Part shown: piece by piece, positions 1-7,952 of the stretch
How positions within the stretch are numbered: position 1 is the first letter of the stretch
Layout of the letters: the number at the start of each line of letters is the position of its first letter
From: JANQPX01 sp039197065
GTDB taxonomy: Bacteria; Pseudomonadota; Alphaproteobacteria; Geminicoccales; Geminicoccaceae
DNA length: 64,000 bases
Assembly (NCBI GenBank): GCA_039197065.1
Contig: JBCCUL010000005.1
Coordinates: 62,001-126,000, forward strand
Reading direction: 5' to 3'
Notes under the pieces: generated by a model
The model's input: only the letters and a program-made list of their open reading frames with translations
Database searches by the model: none
Told to the model about the DNA's origin: nothing
Position numbers and translations under genes: made by a program

Positions 1-557
1 TTGATATCGGCCAAATTGAAGGCGAGTGTCACCTGCTGCTCGGGTTTCACCCGTCCCTGATCGAAACGCAATCGATCGAAGGGTTCATCCTCGATACGCG
101 CTTTGGCGAATAGATCGGAATGCATGCGCTCGCGCATCAAGCGGATCTGATCGAAAGAAAGGCCATCGCTGTAACGGCTGGCCTGGCGGGCGTCGCTGCG
201 CAGTTCGAGGTCAAAGCCCGACCAGCGCCATGCACTCCTGTTGATGACCACCTTGACCAGCGATCGCAGCAAAACGCGTCCGCTCGGCAGCTTCGCTCCG
301 TCGACAACGCTTCGTCGGATGGTGAGCACCGCAGGTTCCATGCCGAATATCTCCTCGACGAGGATGATTGGATCCGAGGGACTGCCGCTGCCGGTCGCAG
401 AGATCAGACGAAAACCACCGAGCTCGTCGCTAAAGGTCAGCCCACCCGTTTCGAAGCTGCCCGCAAAGAGATCGCCTGGACTGCCAAATAGCAGAAAAAC
501 GCCCATGCATAGAGACGAGAAAAAAGAACGTCTGCGAGGGGTTTCAGCCTCTATCAC
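1..557 (-). CDS. Secreted hypothetical protein, C-terminus cut by window edge
   Basis: An open frame runs on the minus strand into the left edge, so the C-terminus is missing. From the GTG at 557 the protein begins with a short polar stretch, three arginines, and a hydrophobic segment ending near LFAGS, which reads as a signal peptide. An internal ATG at 506 is the alternative start but removes most of the basic n-region. A GAAGGGA-like ribosome site lies about 10 bases before the GTG. The visible ~170 mature residues are rich in glycine, serine and charged residues, with no motif I recognise. The next gene on the same strand is 380 bases upstream, so it is probably its own transcription unit. 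Function unknown; that it is coding and exported is inferred from the clean frame and N-terminus. Confidence 0.55.
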   Translation of the reverse strand, partial: MIEAETPRRRSFFSSLCMGVFLLFGSPGDLFAGSFETGGLTFSDELGGFRLISATGSGSPSDPIILVEEIFGMEPAVLTIRRSVVDGAKLPSGRVLLRSLVKVVINRSAWRWSGFDLELRSDARQASRYSDGLSFDQIRLMRERMHSDLFAKARIEDEPFDRLRFDQGRVKPEQQVTLAFNLADI

Positions 558-937
558 GATCGCCGCTGTCCCTTCACGCCTCTGCCGGGTGGCTTGCCAA
601 ACGCAGCTCCTCCAAACGGCAAACGACATATGTCGACCTGCATCGGCATCACCTAAAAGGCATCGCTGTTCTATTAAGGTGACGCCAGAGGGTCGAAACT
701 CAAGGGCTGTGAAACAGCCTGTCTCACCAGGCTGTCATCGGTGAAAGTGCACCAGCTGGCTTTGCCAGCCTCGCATCTCCGAACATAATGTTAGGTGAGC
801 AGAGGCTCCGACAGCTTGAGATCGCTGATATTTGCTGACAGTTGCCGAAACGACGGAGACCACTCTAAGCCCAAAAACCGTGGATCTTGTGTTTCGATCA
901 TAAGGAAATCTTGTGATCGAAACGGACCACTGGAGCC
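558..937. other. Intergenic region with a short inverted repeat
   Basis: No convincing gene is seen in these 380 bases. A perfect 7-base inverted repeat (CAGCCTG, 6-base loop, CAGGCTG) lies at 715-734 without a following T-run. The region separates two minus-strand genes and probably holds the 3' end of the GMC oxidoreductase transcript and the promoter of the secreted protein on its left. Confidence 0.4.
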
Positions 938-2533
938 TTATCCCGCCTGAACGATTTCGCCGTTCAAACGATTGAGATGATCCGCCAGACGGAGTGCCAG
1001 TGCGACGATGGTCAGGGTCGGGTTGGCGGCGCCGCCGGTTGTGAAGACACTGCTTCCCGCGATGAAGAGATTGCTCGTAGAGAACACCCTGCAATCGGCA
1101 TCGACCACGCCCATCGAGGCATCGTCGGCCATACGGGTCGTGCCCATATGATGGTAGCCGCCAAGGATGGGATCATCGTCCGAAGGCGTGTCGTCCAGAA
1201 GCCAGCGGGGCACGCCGACACGACCCTTTCTGAGACGCCCGAACTCGGCGCCGATGAGGAAGGCGAGGTCGCGGATCGAACGCTTGTCGATCTCGGTCAG
1301 CCTCCAATCGAGCTGAATACGCCGAAGGCCGAGCGCATCCTGTTCACTGTCAAGAAGGACACGGCTTGAAGGGTTCGGCGCCTGCTCCCCTTCGGTATAC
1401 AGATAGACCGTGGGATCGAAACGCTCCTCCAGGGCCTCCTTCAGCCCGGCGGCGTCGGTGATCAGATTGGTGATATGCGTACTGATGTCTTCGGGAAAAC
1501 GCCGACGCAGCCAGGCCATTTTCAGGCGATGCAGCGAGTCGTAAGCGACCGAACGTTCGCGCGCCTGAAAGAGCGGGCCGAGGCCGATGGCGCTGCCCAG
1601 AATCTTCTGCTCCTCCTGCATCTTGCGGCTTGCTATCAGAAAGGCGCGATACTGCCTGCCATCACGAAAGAGCGAATCGTAGGAATCGGACCAGTCATCT
1701 TCGTTGCTGATCACCTGTCCGGCATCGGTATTCAGGTGCTCCATGAAGAAGCGGCCCACCAAATCGCGGTCATTGCCGATGCCCTCAGATTGCACCGAGG
1801 TCGCGTTCAGCATGAGACGCGGGTTTTCAAGACCGCCAAGCGCCAGAACGAAATGCCGCGCACGCACCGTCGCAGCTTTTCCCTCCAGGGTCTTTATTCG
1901 GTAACCGGACACCCTGCGGCCCGATCTCTCCATCTCGATATCGACGAGATTGGCGTGTAACAGCACATCGAGGGACGGGGCCTGCCGCATCTTTTCCCGA
2001 TGCTCGACACCGAAATTGGTCGGTGGGCGGCTGTAATGCCACATCTTATGACGAAGACGTTTCTCGTCGAACGGCAGATAAGTGGTCCCTTTCGGCGATA
2101 TGCGGCTTCGATCGTAGTCGAAGGGGCCGAGTTCGAGCCAGGGATGGGCTTTGGCGTACCAGGGCTCCAGGTCGTCGAAGGAAATCGGCCAGCCGCTGTA
2201 GGGAACCCACGAGCGCTTCTCGAAGTCATGTGGGTCCAGATGCGTGCACATGCCGCCCCAGTGATTGGTCGACCCACCGAGAAATCGGAGACGCGTGGTC
2301 ATGATCTCGTGATAGGGGCGCCCGATGATCTTGCCGACATAGGGGTCCTGATCGACCTCAGTGTAGTCGAAGCCGCCGGCTTCCAGCAGGATTACGTGAC
2401 GGTTGTTTTTCGCGAGGCTTAGAGCCAGAGCCACGCCAGCAGCACCTGCGCCTGCCACGCAGACATCGCAGCTCAGCTCGCCATCACCATCATAGCTTCG
2501 AAAATCACGTATCAACCTTGTCGTCCCGGCCAT
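938..2533 (-). CDS. GMC-family FAD-dependent oxidoreductase
   Basis: A 531-residue flavoprotein of the glucose-methanol-choline oxidoreductase family. The FAD dinucleotide-binding loop GAGAAG is at residues 28-33, followed by the acidic strand end LLEAGG around 49-54. The GGSTNHWGG motif at 86-94 is the second FAD-contact region. At the C-terminus, YHHMGTTRM (His461/462) and GGAANPT (Asn504) are where this family places flavin contacts and the His/Asn active-site pair. No signal peptide is visible, so it is probably cytoplasmic. GMC enzymes oxidise alcohols, sugars or sterols, and the substrate cannot be told from sequence. The neighbours (a divergent YhhQ transporter and a ThDP enzyme) give no clear pathway. 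Confidence 0.88.
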   Translation of the reverse strand: MAGTTRLIRDFRSYDGDGELSCDVCVAGAGAAGVALALSLAKNNRHVILLEAGGFDYTEVDQDPYVGKIIGRPYHEIMTTRLRFLGGSTNHWGGMCTHLDPHDFEKRSWVPYSGWPISFDDLEPWYAKAHPWLELGPFDYDRSRISPKGTTYLPFDEKRLRHKMWHYSRPPTNFGVEHREKMRQAPSLDVLLHANLVDIEMERSGRRVSGYRIKTLEGKAATVRARHFVLALGGLENPRLMLNATSVQSEGIGNDRDLVGRFFMEHLNTDAGQVISNEDDWSDSYDSLFRDGRQYRAFLIASRKMQEEQKILGSAIGLGPLFQARERSVAYDSLHRLKMAWLRRRFPEDISTHITNLITDAAGLKEALEERFDPTVYLYTEGEQAPNPSSRVLLDSEQDALGLRRIQLDWRLTEIDKRSIRDLAFLIGAEFGRLRKGRVGVPRWLLDDTPSDDDPILGGYHHMGTTRMADDASMGVVDADCRVFSTSNLFIAGSSVFTTGGAANPTLTIVALALRLADHLNRLNGEIVQAG

Positions 2534-2854
2534 TGACCTGAAGACCTGATCGATACGCCAACAAAGTTAATTTTCCGTTTGCGCCCGCAGCATTTGCCGA
2601 TGTCACCTCCGGATAATTGCGTTTCCTGGCTATTTTGCTTAGAAGCTGGTGAGGGTTGTCCTCCCATCGAATGCTGGAAACGTCGTCGGTATGCAGCCGG
2701 CATAGCATCGGCACCGATGAACGGAACCACCATGTGGCAACAGCCTGGCCGTGCATGCGTCGAGTATCGCCATGCACTGTCGGATTAATGATAGGGCCTG
2801 ACCGACAAGCGCCCGTCGACATCGAGACCAGCTTCCAAGGACGGATCAGACAGC
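2534..2854. other. Divergent promoter region between GMC oxidoreductase and yhhQ
   Basis: No gene is supported here. A 7-base inverted repeat GTGCATG/CATGCAC with a 13-base loop lies at 2751-2777, about 80 bases before the yhhQ start, and could be an operator. I looked for a preQ1 riboswitch, as expected for some queuosine-related transporters, and saw no recognisable core. Confidence 0.35.
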
Positions 2855-3508
2855 ATGACGCGTTACCTGCCCGGCGTTCTCGCCATGGCCCTTATCGTGG
2901 TGTTCTCGAACATCCTGGTACAGTTCGTGGTTGGAAACTGGCTGACCTGGGGCGCCTTTACCTACCCCTTCGCCTTTCTGGTCACGGATATCATGAACCG
3001 GGTCTATGGCGTCTCCGCCGCGCGGCGTGTGGTCTTTGCGGGCTTCCTGACCGGGGTGATCTGCTCCCTGATCGGCACCCAGGTGATGCTCCAAGGTGAC
3101 GGTTATTCCTATCCTGCGGTGACGCTGAGGATCGCCCTTGGATCGGGCATTGCCTTCTTGTCGGCGCAGCTCATCGACGTTGGCATTTTCGACCGATTGC
3201 GCGAGGGGGTCTGGTGGCGAGCGCCGGTGGTGTCGACGCTGATCGGCTCGACCATCGACACGGCCTTGTTCTTCACGATTGCCTTCTCAAACTGGCTGAC
3301 CGTGCTTGAACCAGCCAATGATGTCAGCTGGGCCAACGAGATGCTGCCGATGCTGGGTCTAGGGCCGGTAGCGCCCCTTTGGATGTCTCTCGGGATCGCG
3401 GATTGGTGCGTCAAAGTCGCGATCGCGCTCATTGCCCTGATCCCTTTCCGCCTGATCGTCGCCCGGCTGACCATGCCTGTCCCGTCGCACTGCTCGTCGC
3501 CCGGCTGA
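2855..3508 (+). CDS. yhhQ: Queuosine precursor transporter, VUT/YhhQ family
   Basis: A 217-residue hydrophobic protein with about six membrane segments, matching the VUT family (COG1738). The family signature is visible near residues 35-65: a stretch reading FAFLVTDIMNRVYG followed by AARRVVFAGF. YhhQ-type proteins import the 7-deazaguanine precursors preQ0/preQ1 for queuosine modification of tRNA. The N-terminal helix begins directly after MTRYLPG, which supports the ATG at 2855; a weak AAGGACGG element precedes it. The next gene starts 87 bases downstream on the same strand and is unrelated in function. Family assignment is strong; the cargo follows from family knowledge. Confidence 0.85.
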   Translation: MTRYLPGVLAMALIVVFSNILVQFVVGNWLTWGAFTYPFAFLVTDIMNRVYGVSAARRVVFAGFLTGVICSLIGTQVMLQGDGYSYPAVTLRIALGSGIAFLSAQLIDVGIFDRLREGVWWRAPVVSTLIGSTIDTALFFTIAFSNWLTVLEPANDVSWANEMLPMLGLGPVAPLWMSLGIADWCVKVAIALIALIPFRLIVARLTMPVPSHCSSPG

Positions 3509-3595
3509 ATCATCGGGCACCGATCGACACCTGCCGAGCCCCTGTCCTATTGGGTGGTCAGGCGATAGCGTGAGGCGAACAGGTGGAGATCGAGA

Positions 3596-5290
3596 ATGAA
3601 CCAGATGTCCGGCGCCGAGGCCGTCGTCACCATGCTCCAGCGCTACGGCGTGCGCCATGTCTTCGGTCTTTGCGGCGACACCAGCCTGCCGATCTACGAC
3701 GCGTTTTATCGGCTGGACCATGGCATTACCCATATCCTGACGCGGGATGAACGCTCGGCCGCTTATATGGCCGACGCCTATGCCCGGGTCACCGGGCGGG
3801 TCGGCGTTTGCGAAGGGCCGAGCGGCGGCGGCGCGACCTACATTCTGCCGGGCGTCGTCGAGGCCAATGAGAGCTCAATCCCGATCCTGGCGATCACCAC
3901 GGATATCGGCGTCTCATCGCGCGGCCGTTATGTGCTCACCGAACTCGACCAGAAGGCCCTCTTCAGGCCGCTCACCAAATGGAATGACGTCGTTCTGCAA
4001 GCCGAACAGATCCCGGCCGCCTTTCGCAGCGCCTTTCGCGCCATGACCACGGGACGGCCGGGCTCGGCACATCTCGGCCTGCCGTTCGATGTGCAAAAGC
4101 AGCCGATCGACGAGGCGCTAGTGCGCGCCGATCCTCGTCATCAGAGCTTCCCGGCGGAGCCTGCTGCCCCCGATCCAGCAGCCGTCGAGCGTTTCGTCGA
4201 GACGCTTTTGGCTGCAGCCGATCCGGTCATCGTCGCAGGCGGCGGTCCGGTCATTGCCGGCGCCTTTGCCGAACTCCGTGAGCTTGCCGAGCGCCTTTCG
4301 ATCCCTGTCGCCACGTCGATCAGCGGCAAGGGCGCGATCGCCGAAACCCACCCGCTCAGCGTCGGCGTGGTCGGCAGCAATGGGGGCGTGCCGGCGACGC
4401 GTGCACTTATCGATGCAGCCGACTGCATCCTGTTCATCGGCTGCCGCGCCGGATCGGTGACCACCGAACGCTGGCGCCACCCGGCGCCGGGCGACAAGCG
4501 CATCCTGCATATCGACGTCGATCCGGCCGTCATCGGGACCAATTATGAGACTGATGCGACACTTATCGGCGATGCGCGCCTGGCGCTCGCTGCGGTCAAC
4601 GCCGTTCTCGACGAGAACAATGTGGAGACGCCCGCGCGCAAACTGAATGTAACGCGAATAGCGGAGATGCGAGCTTCGAAATTCGAGGCGTTTCAGGCGC
4701 TTGCCTCTTCGGATGAAGCGCCGATCCGACCGGAGCGCGTGGTAGCGACGCTGGCGCGACACCTGCCGGAAAGCGCCGTTGTGGTTGCCGATCCGGGAAC
4801 GCCCTGCCCTTACATTTCGGCCTATCTGCAGCTTCAAGAGGCCGGCCGCAGCTTCATCAGCAACCGGGCGCATGGCGCGCTTGGTTATTCGTTGCCGGCG
4901 GTCGTCGGAGCCAAGATCGGGCGGCCTGAGGCCAAATGCGTCGCCGTCATGGGTGACGGCAGTTTCGGCTTTGCCTGCGGCGAGATGGAGACCATTCAGC
5001 GCCTTGGCCTCCCGGTCACGCTGATCGTCATCGCGAATGCCGCTTTCGGCTGGATCAAGGCGGGACAGCGATCAGGCTTCGATCAGCGTTACTTCTCCGT
5101 GGATTTTACGCCCGGCCGCCACGCCGCCATCGCCCGCGCCTTCGGCATCGAAGCTTTCGAAGTGGACGAGCCCGGTGCGCTCGATCACGCCATGCAAAAG
5201 GCGCTCGCCGCCGATCATCCGACTCTCCTGGACATCACCTGTCAGCCGCTGCACGAGGCCAACGCCCCGGTGAGCGAATGGATCGCCTGA
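3596..5290 (+). CDS. Thiamine diphosphate-dependent decarboxylase/acetolactate-synthase-like enzyme
   Basis: A 564-residue three-domain ThDP enzyme. The N-terminal Pyr domain has YGVRHVFGLCGD and the catalytic glutamate in TRDERSAAYMADAYAR (Glu52). The middle domain resembles a DHS-like Rossmann fold. The C-terminal PP domain has GDGS at 453-456 and the downstream asparagine region (IVIANAAFGW) that binds the Mg-diphosphate. Length and motif spacing fit the acetolactate synthase / benzoylformate decarboxylase / oxalyl-CoA decarboxylase superfamily. The NAA variant at the usual NN site and the absence of a nearby ilvN regulatory subunit argue against the biosynthetic acetolactate synthase. A GGTGGAGA ribosome site lies just upstream of the ATG. 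The substrate is unknown. Confidence 0.85.
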   Translation: MNQMSGAEAVVTMLQRYGVRHVFGLCGDTSLPIYDAFYRLDHGITHILTRDERSAAYMADAYARVTGRVGVCEGPSGGGATYILPGVVEANESSIPILAITTDIGVSSRGRYVLTELDQKALFRPLTKWNDVVLQAEQIPAAFRSAFRAMTTGRPGSAHLGLPFDVQKQPIDEALVRADPRHQSFPAEPAAPDPAAVERFVETLLAAADPVIVAGGGPVIAGAFAELRELAERLSIPVATSISGKGAIAETHPLSVGVVGSNGGVPATRALIDAADCILFIGCRAGSVTTERWRHPAPGDKRILHIDVDPAVIGTNYETDATLIGDARLALAAVNAVLDENNVETPARKLNVTRIAEMRASKFEAFQALASSDEAPIRPERVVATLARHLPESAVVVADPGTPCPYISAYLQLQEAGRSFISNRAHGALGYSLPAVVGAKIGRPEAKCVAVMGDGSFGFACGEMETIQRLGLPVTLIVIANAAFGWIKAGQRSGFDQRYFSVDFTPGRHAAIARAFGIEAFEVDEPGALDHAMQKALAADHPTLLDITCQPLHEANAPVSEWIA

Positions 5291-5386
5291 TACCACGGCG
5301 TTAACGCTTTCTTCACCAAGCGCCGCTATCATTCCACAGACAAACGCAGGAAAGGCCACTGCCGTTTCGAGATGATGACGGACGAC

Positions 5387-6562
5387 TCAAACCCTGAGCG
5401 CGTAGTCTAGATCCTGCATCAGGTCTTCGGCATGTTCGAGGCCGACGGAGAGGCGGACCAGATCGTCGGTGATGCCAAGCTCTGCGCGTTCATCGGCCTG
5501 GAGGCGCTGATGGGTTGTGGTGGTCGGGTGGGTAATGAGTGATTTGGCGTCGCCGAGATTGTTGGAGATAGCGATCAGACGAAGACGGTTCATCACATCG
5601 AATGCGCGCTGCTGATCGCCGCCGACCCGAAAGGCCAGGAGGCTGCCGAAGGCGGTCATCTGACGCCTTGCCAGTTCATGCTGCGGATGGCTTTCGAGGC
5701 CTGGGTAGATGACGCTTTCGACCGCATCATGCTGCTCTAGGAATTTGGCAACCTCGAATGCGGTCCTGCTTTGCTCGCGCACCCTGAGCTCAAGCGTCTC
5801 GAGGCCTTTCATGAGGACCCAGGCATTGAAGGGACTGAGCGCAGGCCCGGTGTGCTTGAGATAGGGCTGCAACACGTTTTTGCGATAATCGGTGCTGCAG
5901 ATCACGGCGCCGCCGAGGCAACGGCCCTGGCCGTCGATGTGCTTGGTCGCGGAATAGGCGACGATATCAGCGCCGAACTCCAGTGGCTTTTGCAGGATCG
6001 GCGTGGCGAAGACGTTGTCGACGATCACCTTGGCGCCGGCCTTGTGAGCAAGCTTCGAGACCGCCTCGATATCGATCAGCTCCAGAGTCGGATTACCCGG
6101 TGTTTCGAAAAAGACCATCCTGGTCTCGCGCGCCAGGGCGCTCTCCCACGCATCAAGATCGCGTCCATCGACGAGCACCACGTCGATGCCGAAACGCGGC
6201 AGGATTTCCGTGAGGATGTAGTTGCACGAACCGAAGAGGCACCGCGCAGCTACGACCCGGTCACCGGCTTTCAATCCGCTCATCAAGGACGCATTGACGG
6301 CCGCCATGCCAGTCGCCGTGGCGGCGGCTTCTTCGGCACCTTCTATAAGGGCGAGGCGTTCTTCGAAGCAGCGAACTGTCGGGTTGCCGAGCCTTGAATA
6401 GGTGTAGCCGTCCTGGCGATCGGCAAAACGGTCGGCCGCATCCTCGGCCTGCCGATAGCGAAAACCCGAGGTTAAAAAAAGCGCTTCGGCATTCTCGCCG
6501 AACTGTGAACGCTTGCAGCCGCCGTGAATAGCCTGCGTGCGACTATGCCATTGATCGGTCAT
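5387..6562 (-). CDS. metZ: O-succinylhomoserine sulfhydrylase
   Basis: A 391-residue cytoplasmic PLP enzyme of the Cys/Met metabolism (trans-sulfuration) family. The PLP lysine is Lys207 in SATKHIDG, and the cofactor pocket TYSRLGNPT is near residues 54-62. It converts O-succinylhomoserine and sulfide to homocysteine in methionine synthesis. MetZ is preferred over cystathionine gamma-synthase because of the RCLGGAV region after the lysine and the upstream SAM-II riboswitch, typical of alphaproteobacterial met genes. The ATG at 6562 is chosen: an upstream TTG at 6595 would place the N-terminus inside the terminator hairpin of the leader. Regulation is expected to be repression by S-adenosylmethionine. 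Confidence 0.9.
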   Translation of the reverse strand: MTDQWHSRTQAIHGGCKRSQFGENAEALFLTSGFRYRQAEDAADRFADRQDGYTYSRLGNPTVRCFEERLALIEGAEEAAATATGMAAVNASLMSGLKAGDRVVAARCLFGSCNYILTEILPRFGIDVVLVDGRDLDAWESALARETRMVFFETPGNPTLELIDIEAVSKLAHKAGAKVIVDNVFATPILQKPLEFGADIVAYSATKHIDGQGRCLGGAVICSTDYRKNVLQPYLKHTGPALSPFNAWVLMKGLETLELRVREQSRTAFEVAKFLEQHDAVESVIYPGLESHPQHELARRQMTAFGSLLAFRVGGDQQRAFDVMNRLRLIAISNNLGDAKSLITHPTTTTHQRLQADERAELGITDDLVRLSVGLEHAEDLMQDLDYALRV

Positions 6563-6579
6563 CAATCCATCCCACCAAC

Positions 6580-6604
6580 AAAAAACCCCGGCCAAGGGCC
6601 AGGG
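6580..6604 (-). terminator. Intrinsic terminator in the metZ leader
   Basis: Read on the minus strand, CCCTGGCC, a 3-base loop and GGCCGGGG form an 8-bp stem with one G-U pair, followed at once by six T residues. It lies between the SAM-II aptamer and the metZ start, so it is best read as the expression platform of the riboswitch (transcription attenuation). Confidence 0.8.
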
Positions 6605-6613
6605 CGTTGGTCG

Positions 6614-6682
6614 TTCGCACCCGGCCTTTTAGCAGTTTCTTTAACGTGGTCTGCAAGCCAGCCGGCCCAAATCACCACAGCG
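6614..6682 (-). promoter_or_regulatory. SAM-II riboswitch upstream of metZ
   Basis: On the minus strand the leader contains the conserved SAM-II blocks in the correct order: GTGGTGATTTGG, then GGCTTGCAGACCACGTTAAA, then GAAACTGCTAAAAGGCCGGGTGCG-type 3' block (positions ~6616-6638). The first GTGGT pairs with ACCAC to form P1, and the CACGTTAAA / GCTAAAAGG elements form the H-type pseudoknot seen in SAM-II. SAM-II aptamers are characteristic of alphaproteobacterial metA/metZ/metC leaders and bind S-adenosylmethionine. Position (about 50 bases upstream of metZ) and the downstream terminator agree with this. Confidence 0.88.
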
Positions 6683-6723
6683 CACACGTTAAGCAGGCGC
6701 GGCCTGCACCGTCAACTGCTATT

Positions 6724-7818
6724 CTATTCGCGGGCCGGTGGACTGCTGTTGTCGCCTGAAGCTGATCCGACCGCTTCTTTCAGAGCTGAGAAGCCATCGG
6801 TGACCAGGCGGCGGTCCAGGTCATCCAGAATCGTCGGTATCAGTCCGGGACCGCCATAGATAAAGCCTGTATAGATCTGGAGGGCGCTCGCGCCAGCCTT
6901 TATCTTGGCATAAGCGGTCTCGCCACTTTCGACGCCACCTACTCCGATAAGCGGCAGTTTGCTGCCGATCATGTCGTAGAAACGCCCGATCTGAGCGGTG
7001 GAGCGCTGAAAAACCGGTCGCCCGCTCAAACCGCCGGTTTCGCTCTTGGCAGAATCTCTAAGATGATCCGGGCGATCGAGGGTGGTGTTGGCGATGATCA
7101 GTCCGTCGATCTCTTGGCCGTGCGCGACCTCAGCGACGTCGATTTCGTCGTCAGGGGCAAGATCGGGGGCGATCTTGAGAAAGAGCGGTTTTCCAGAAGC
7201 ACTGCCCCTTTGCAGGGTTGCGCGCCGCTCAATCAAAGCGGCCAAAAGACGTGTCAGCCGTTCCTTACCCTGCAGGTCACGAAGCCCCGGCGTGTTGGGC
7301 GAGGAAACATTGATCGTGAAATAGTCCGCGAGAGGATAGAGCCTGTCGAGGCAGGTCACATAGTCCTTGATAGGATCTTCGGCATCGCGATTAGCGCCGA
7401 TATTCGCGCCGATCACGCCGTGATCGGGGTTACGCTGCGCGAGCCTCCTCGCCGCTGCGTCGAGACCCTGATTGTTGAAGCCGAGACGGTTGATCAGTGC
7501 GCGATCTGTAGGCAGGCGGAAGATTCTGGGTTTGGGATTGCCGGTCTGCAGTTTCGGCGTGATCGTACCGACCTCGAGCCAACCGAAGCCGACTTTGGCG
7601 AGACCGACAATCGCCTCGGCGTTCTTGTCGAAGCCGGCCGCAAGCCCGAGAGGGTTGGGAAGCTTCAGTCCGGCGAGATCAGTGCTCAGCTTCGCCCAAC
7701 CGTCTTTCCGCCGCCGCGGCACAAGTCCCATGCCAAGGCCGCGGATCGCGAGACGATGGGCGCGCTCGGGATCGAGACAGTGTAGGGCAGCAGTCAGCAT
7801 CTGGACATAATCGCCCAT
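6724..7818 (-). CDS. pyrD: Dihydroorotate dehydrogenase (quinone), class 2
   Basis: A 364-residue FMN enzyme of pyrimidine biosynthesis that oxidises dihydroorotate to orotate and passes electrons to membrane quinone. The ~40-residue N-terminal helical extension (LHCLDPERAHRLAIRGLGMG) is specific to class 2 enzymes and makes the quinone site. The motifs LGLAAGFDKNAE and FTINVSSPNTPGLRDLQ contain the FMN contacts and the catalytic serine. The C-terminus has GVGGVESGETAYAKI and the phosphate-binding LQIYTGFIYGGP. The ATG at 7818 is preferred over an upstream TTG at 7833. It faces away from the divergent comM-like gene. A weak ribosome site is the only oddity. Confidence 0.93.
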   Translation of the reverse strand: MGDYVQMLTAALHCLDPERAHRLAIRGLGMGLVPRRRKDGWAKLSTDLAGLKLPNPLGLAAGFDKNAEAIVGLAKVGFGWLEVGTITPKLQTGNPKPRIFRLPTDRALINRLGFNNQGLDAAARRLAQRNPDHGVIGANIGANRDAEDPIKDYVTCLDRLYPLADYFTINVSSPNTPGLRDLQGKERLTRLLAALIERRATLQRGSASGKPLFLKIAPDLAPDDEIDVAEVAHGQEIDGLIIANTTLDRPDHLRDSAKSETGGLSGRPVFQRSTAQIGRFYDMIGSKLPLIGVGGVESGETAYAKIKAGASALQIYTGFIYGGPGLIPTILDDLDRRLVTDGFSALKEAVGSASGDNSSPPARE

Positions 7819-7952
7819 AGAGGCACATGGCAATATTCAATTGAAAGTTGAATTTTCATCTTTACCTTCACTGCTCGAAATGACAAGTTCCGTGACGTAG
7901 TTGGAGGTCAAGCTGATCCATCGACAAGTTTCATGAGCATCGGATTTCTATC

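Noticed and set aside
2534..2854. A preQ1 riboswitch upstream of yhhQ
   Set aside because: No preQ1-type conserved core or pseudoknot was found in the leader.
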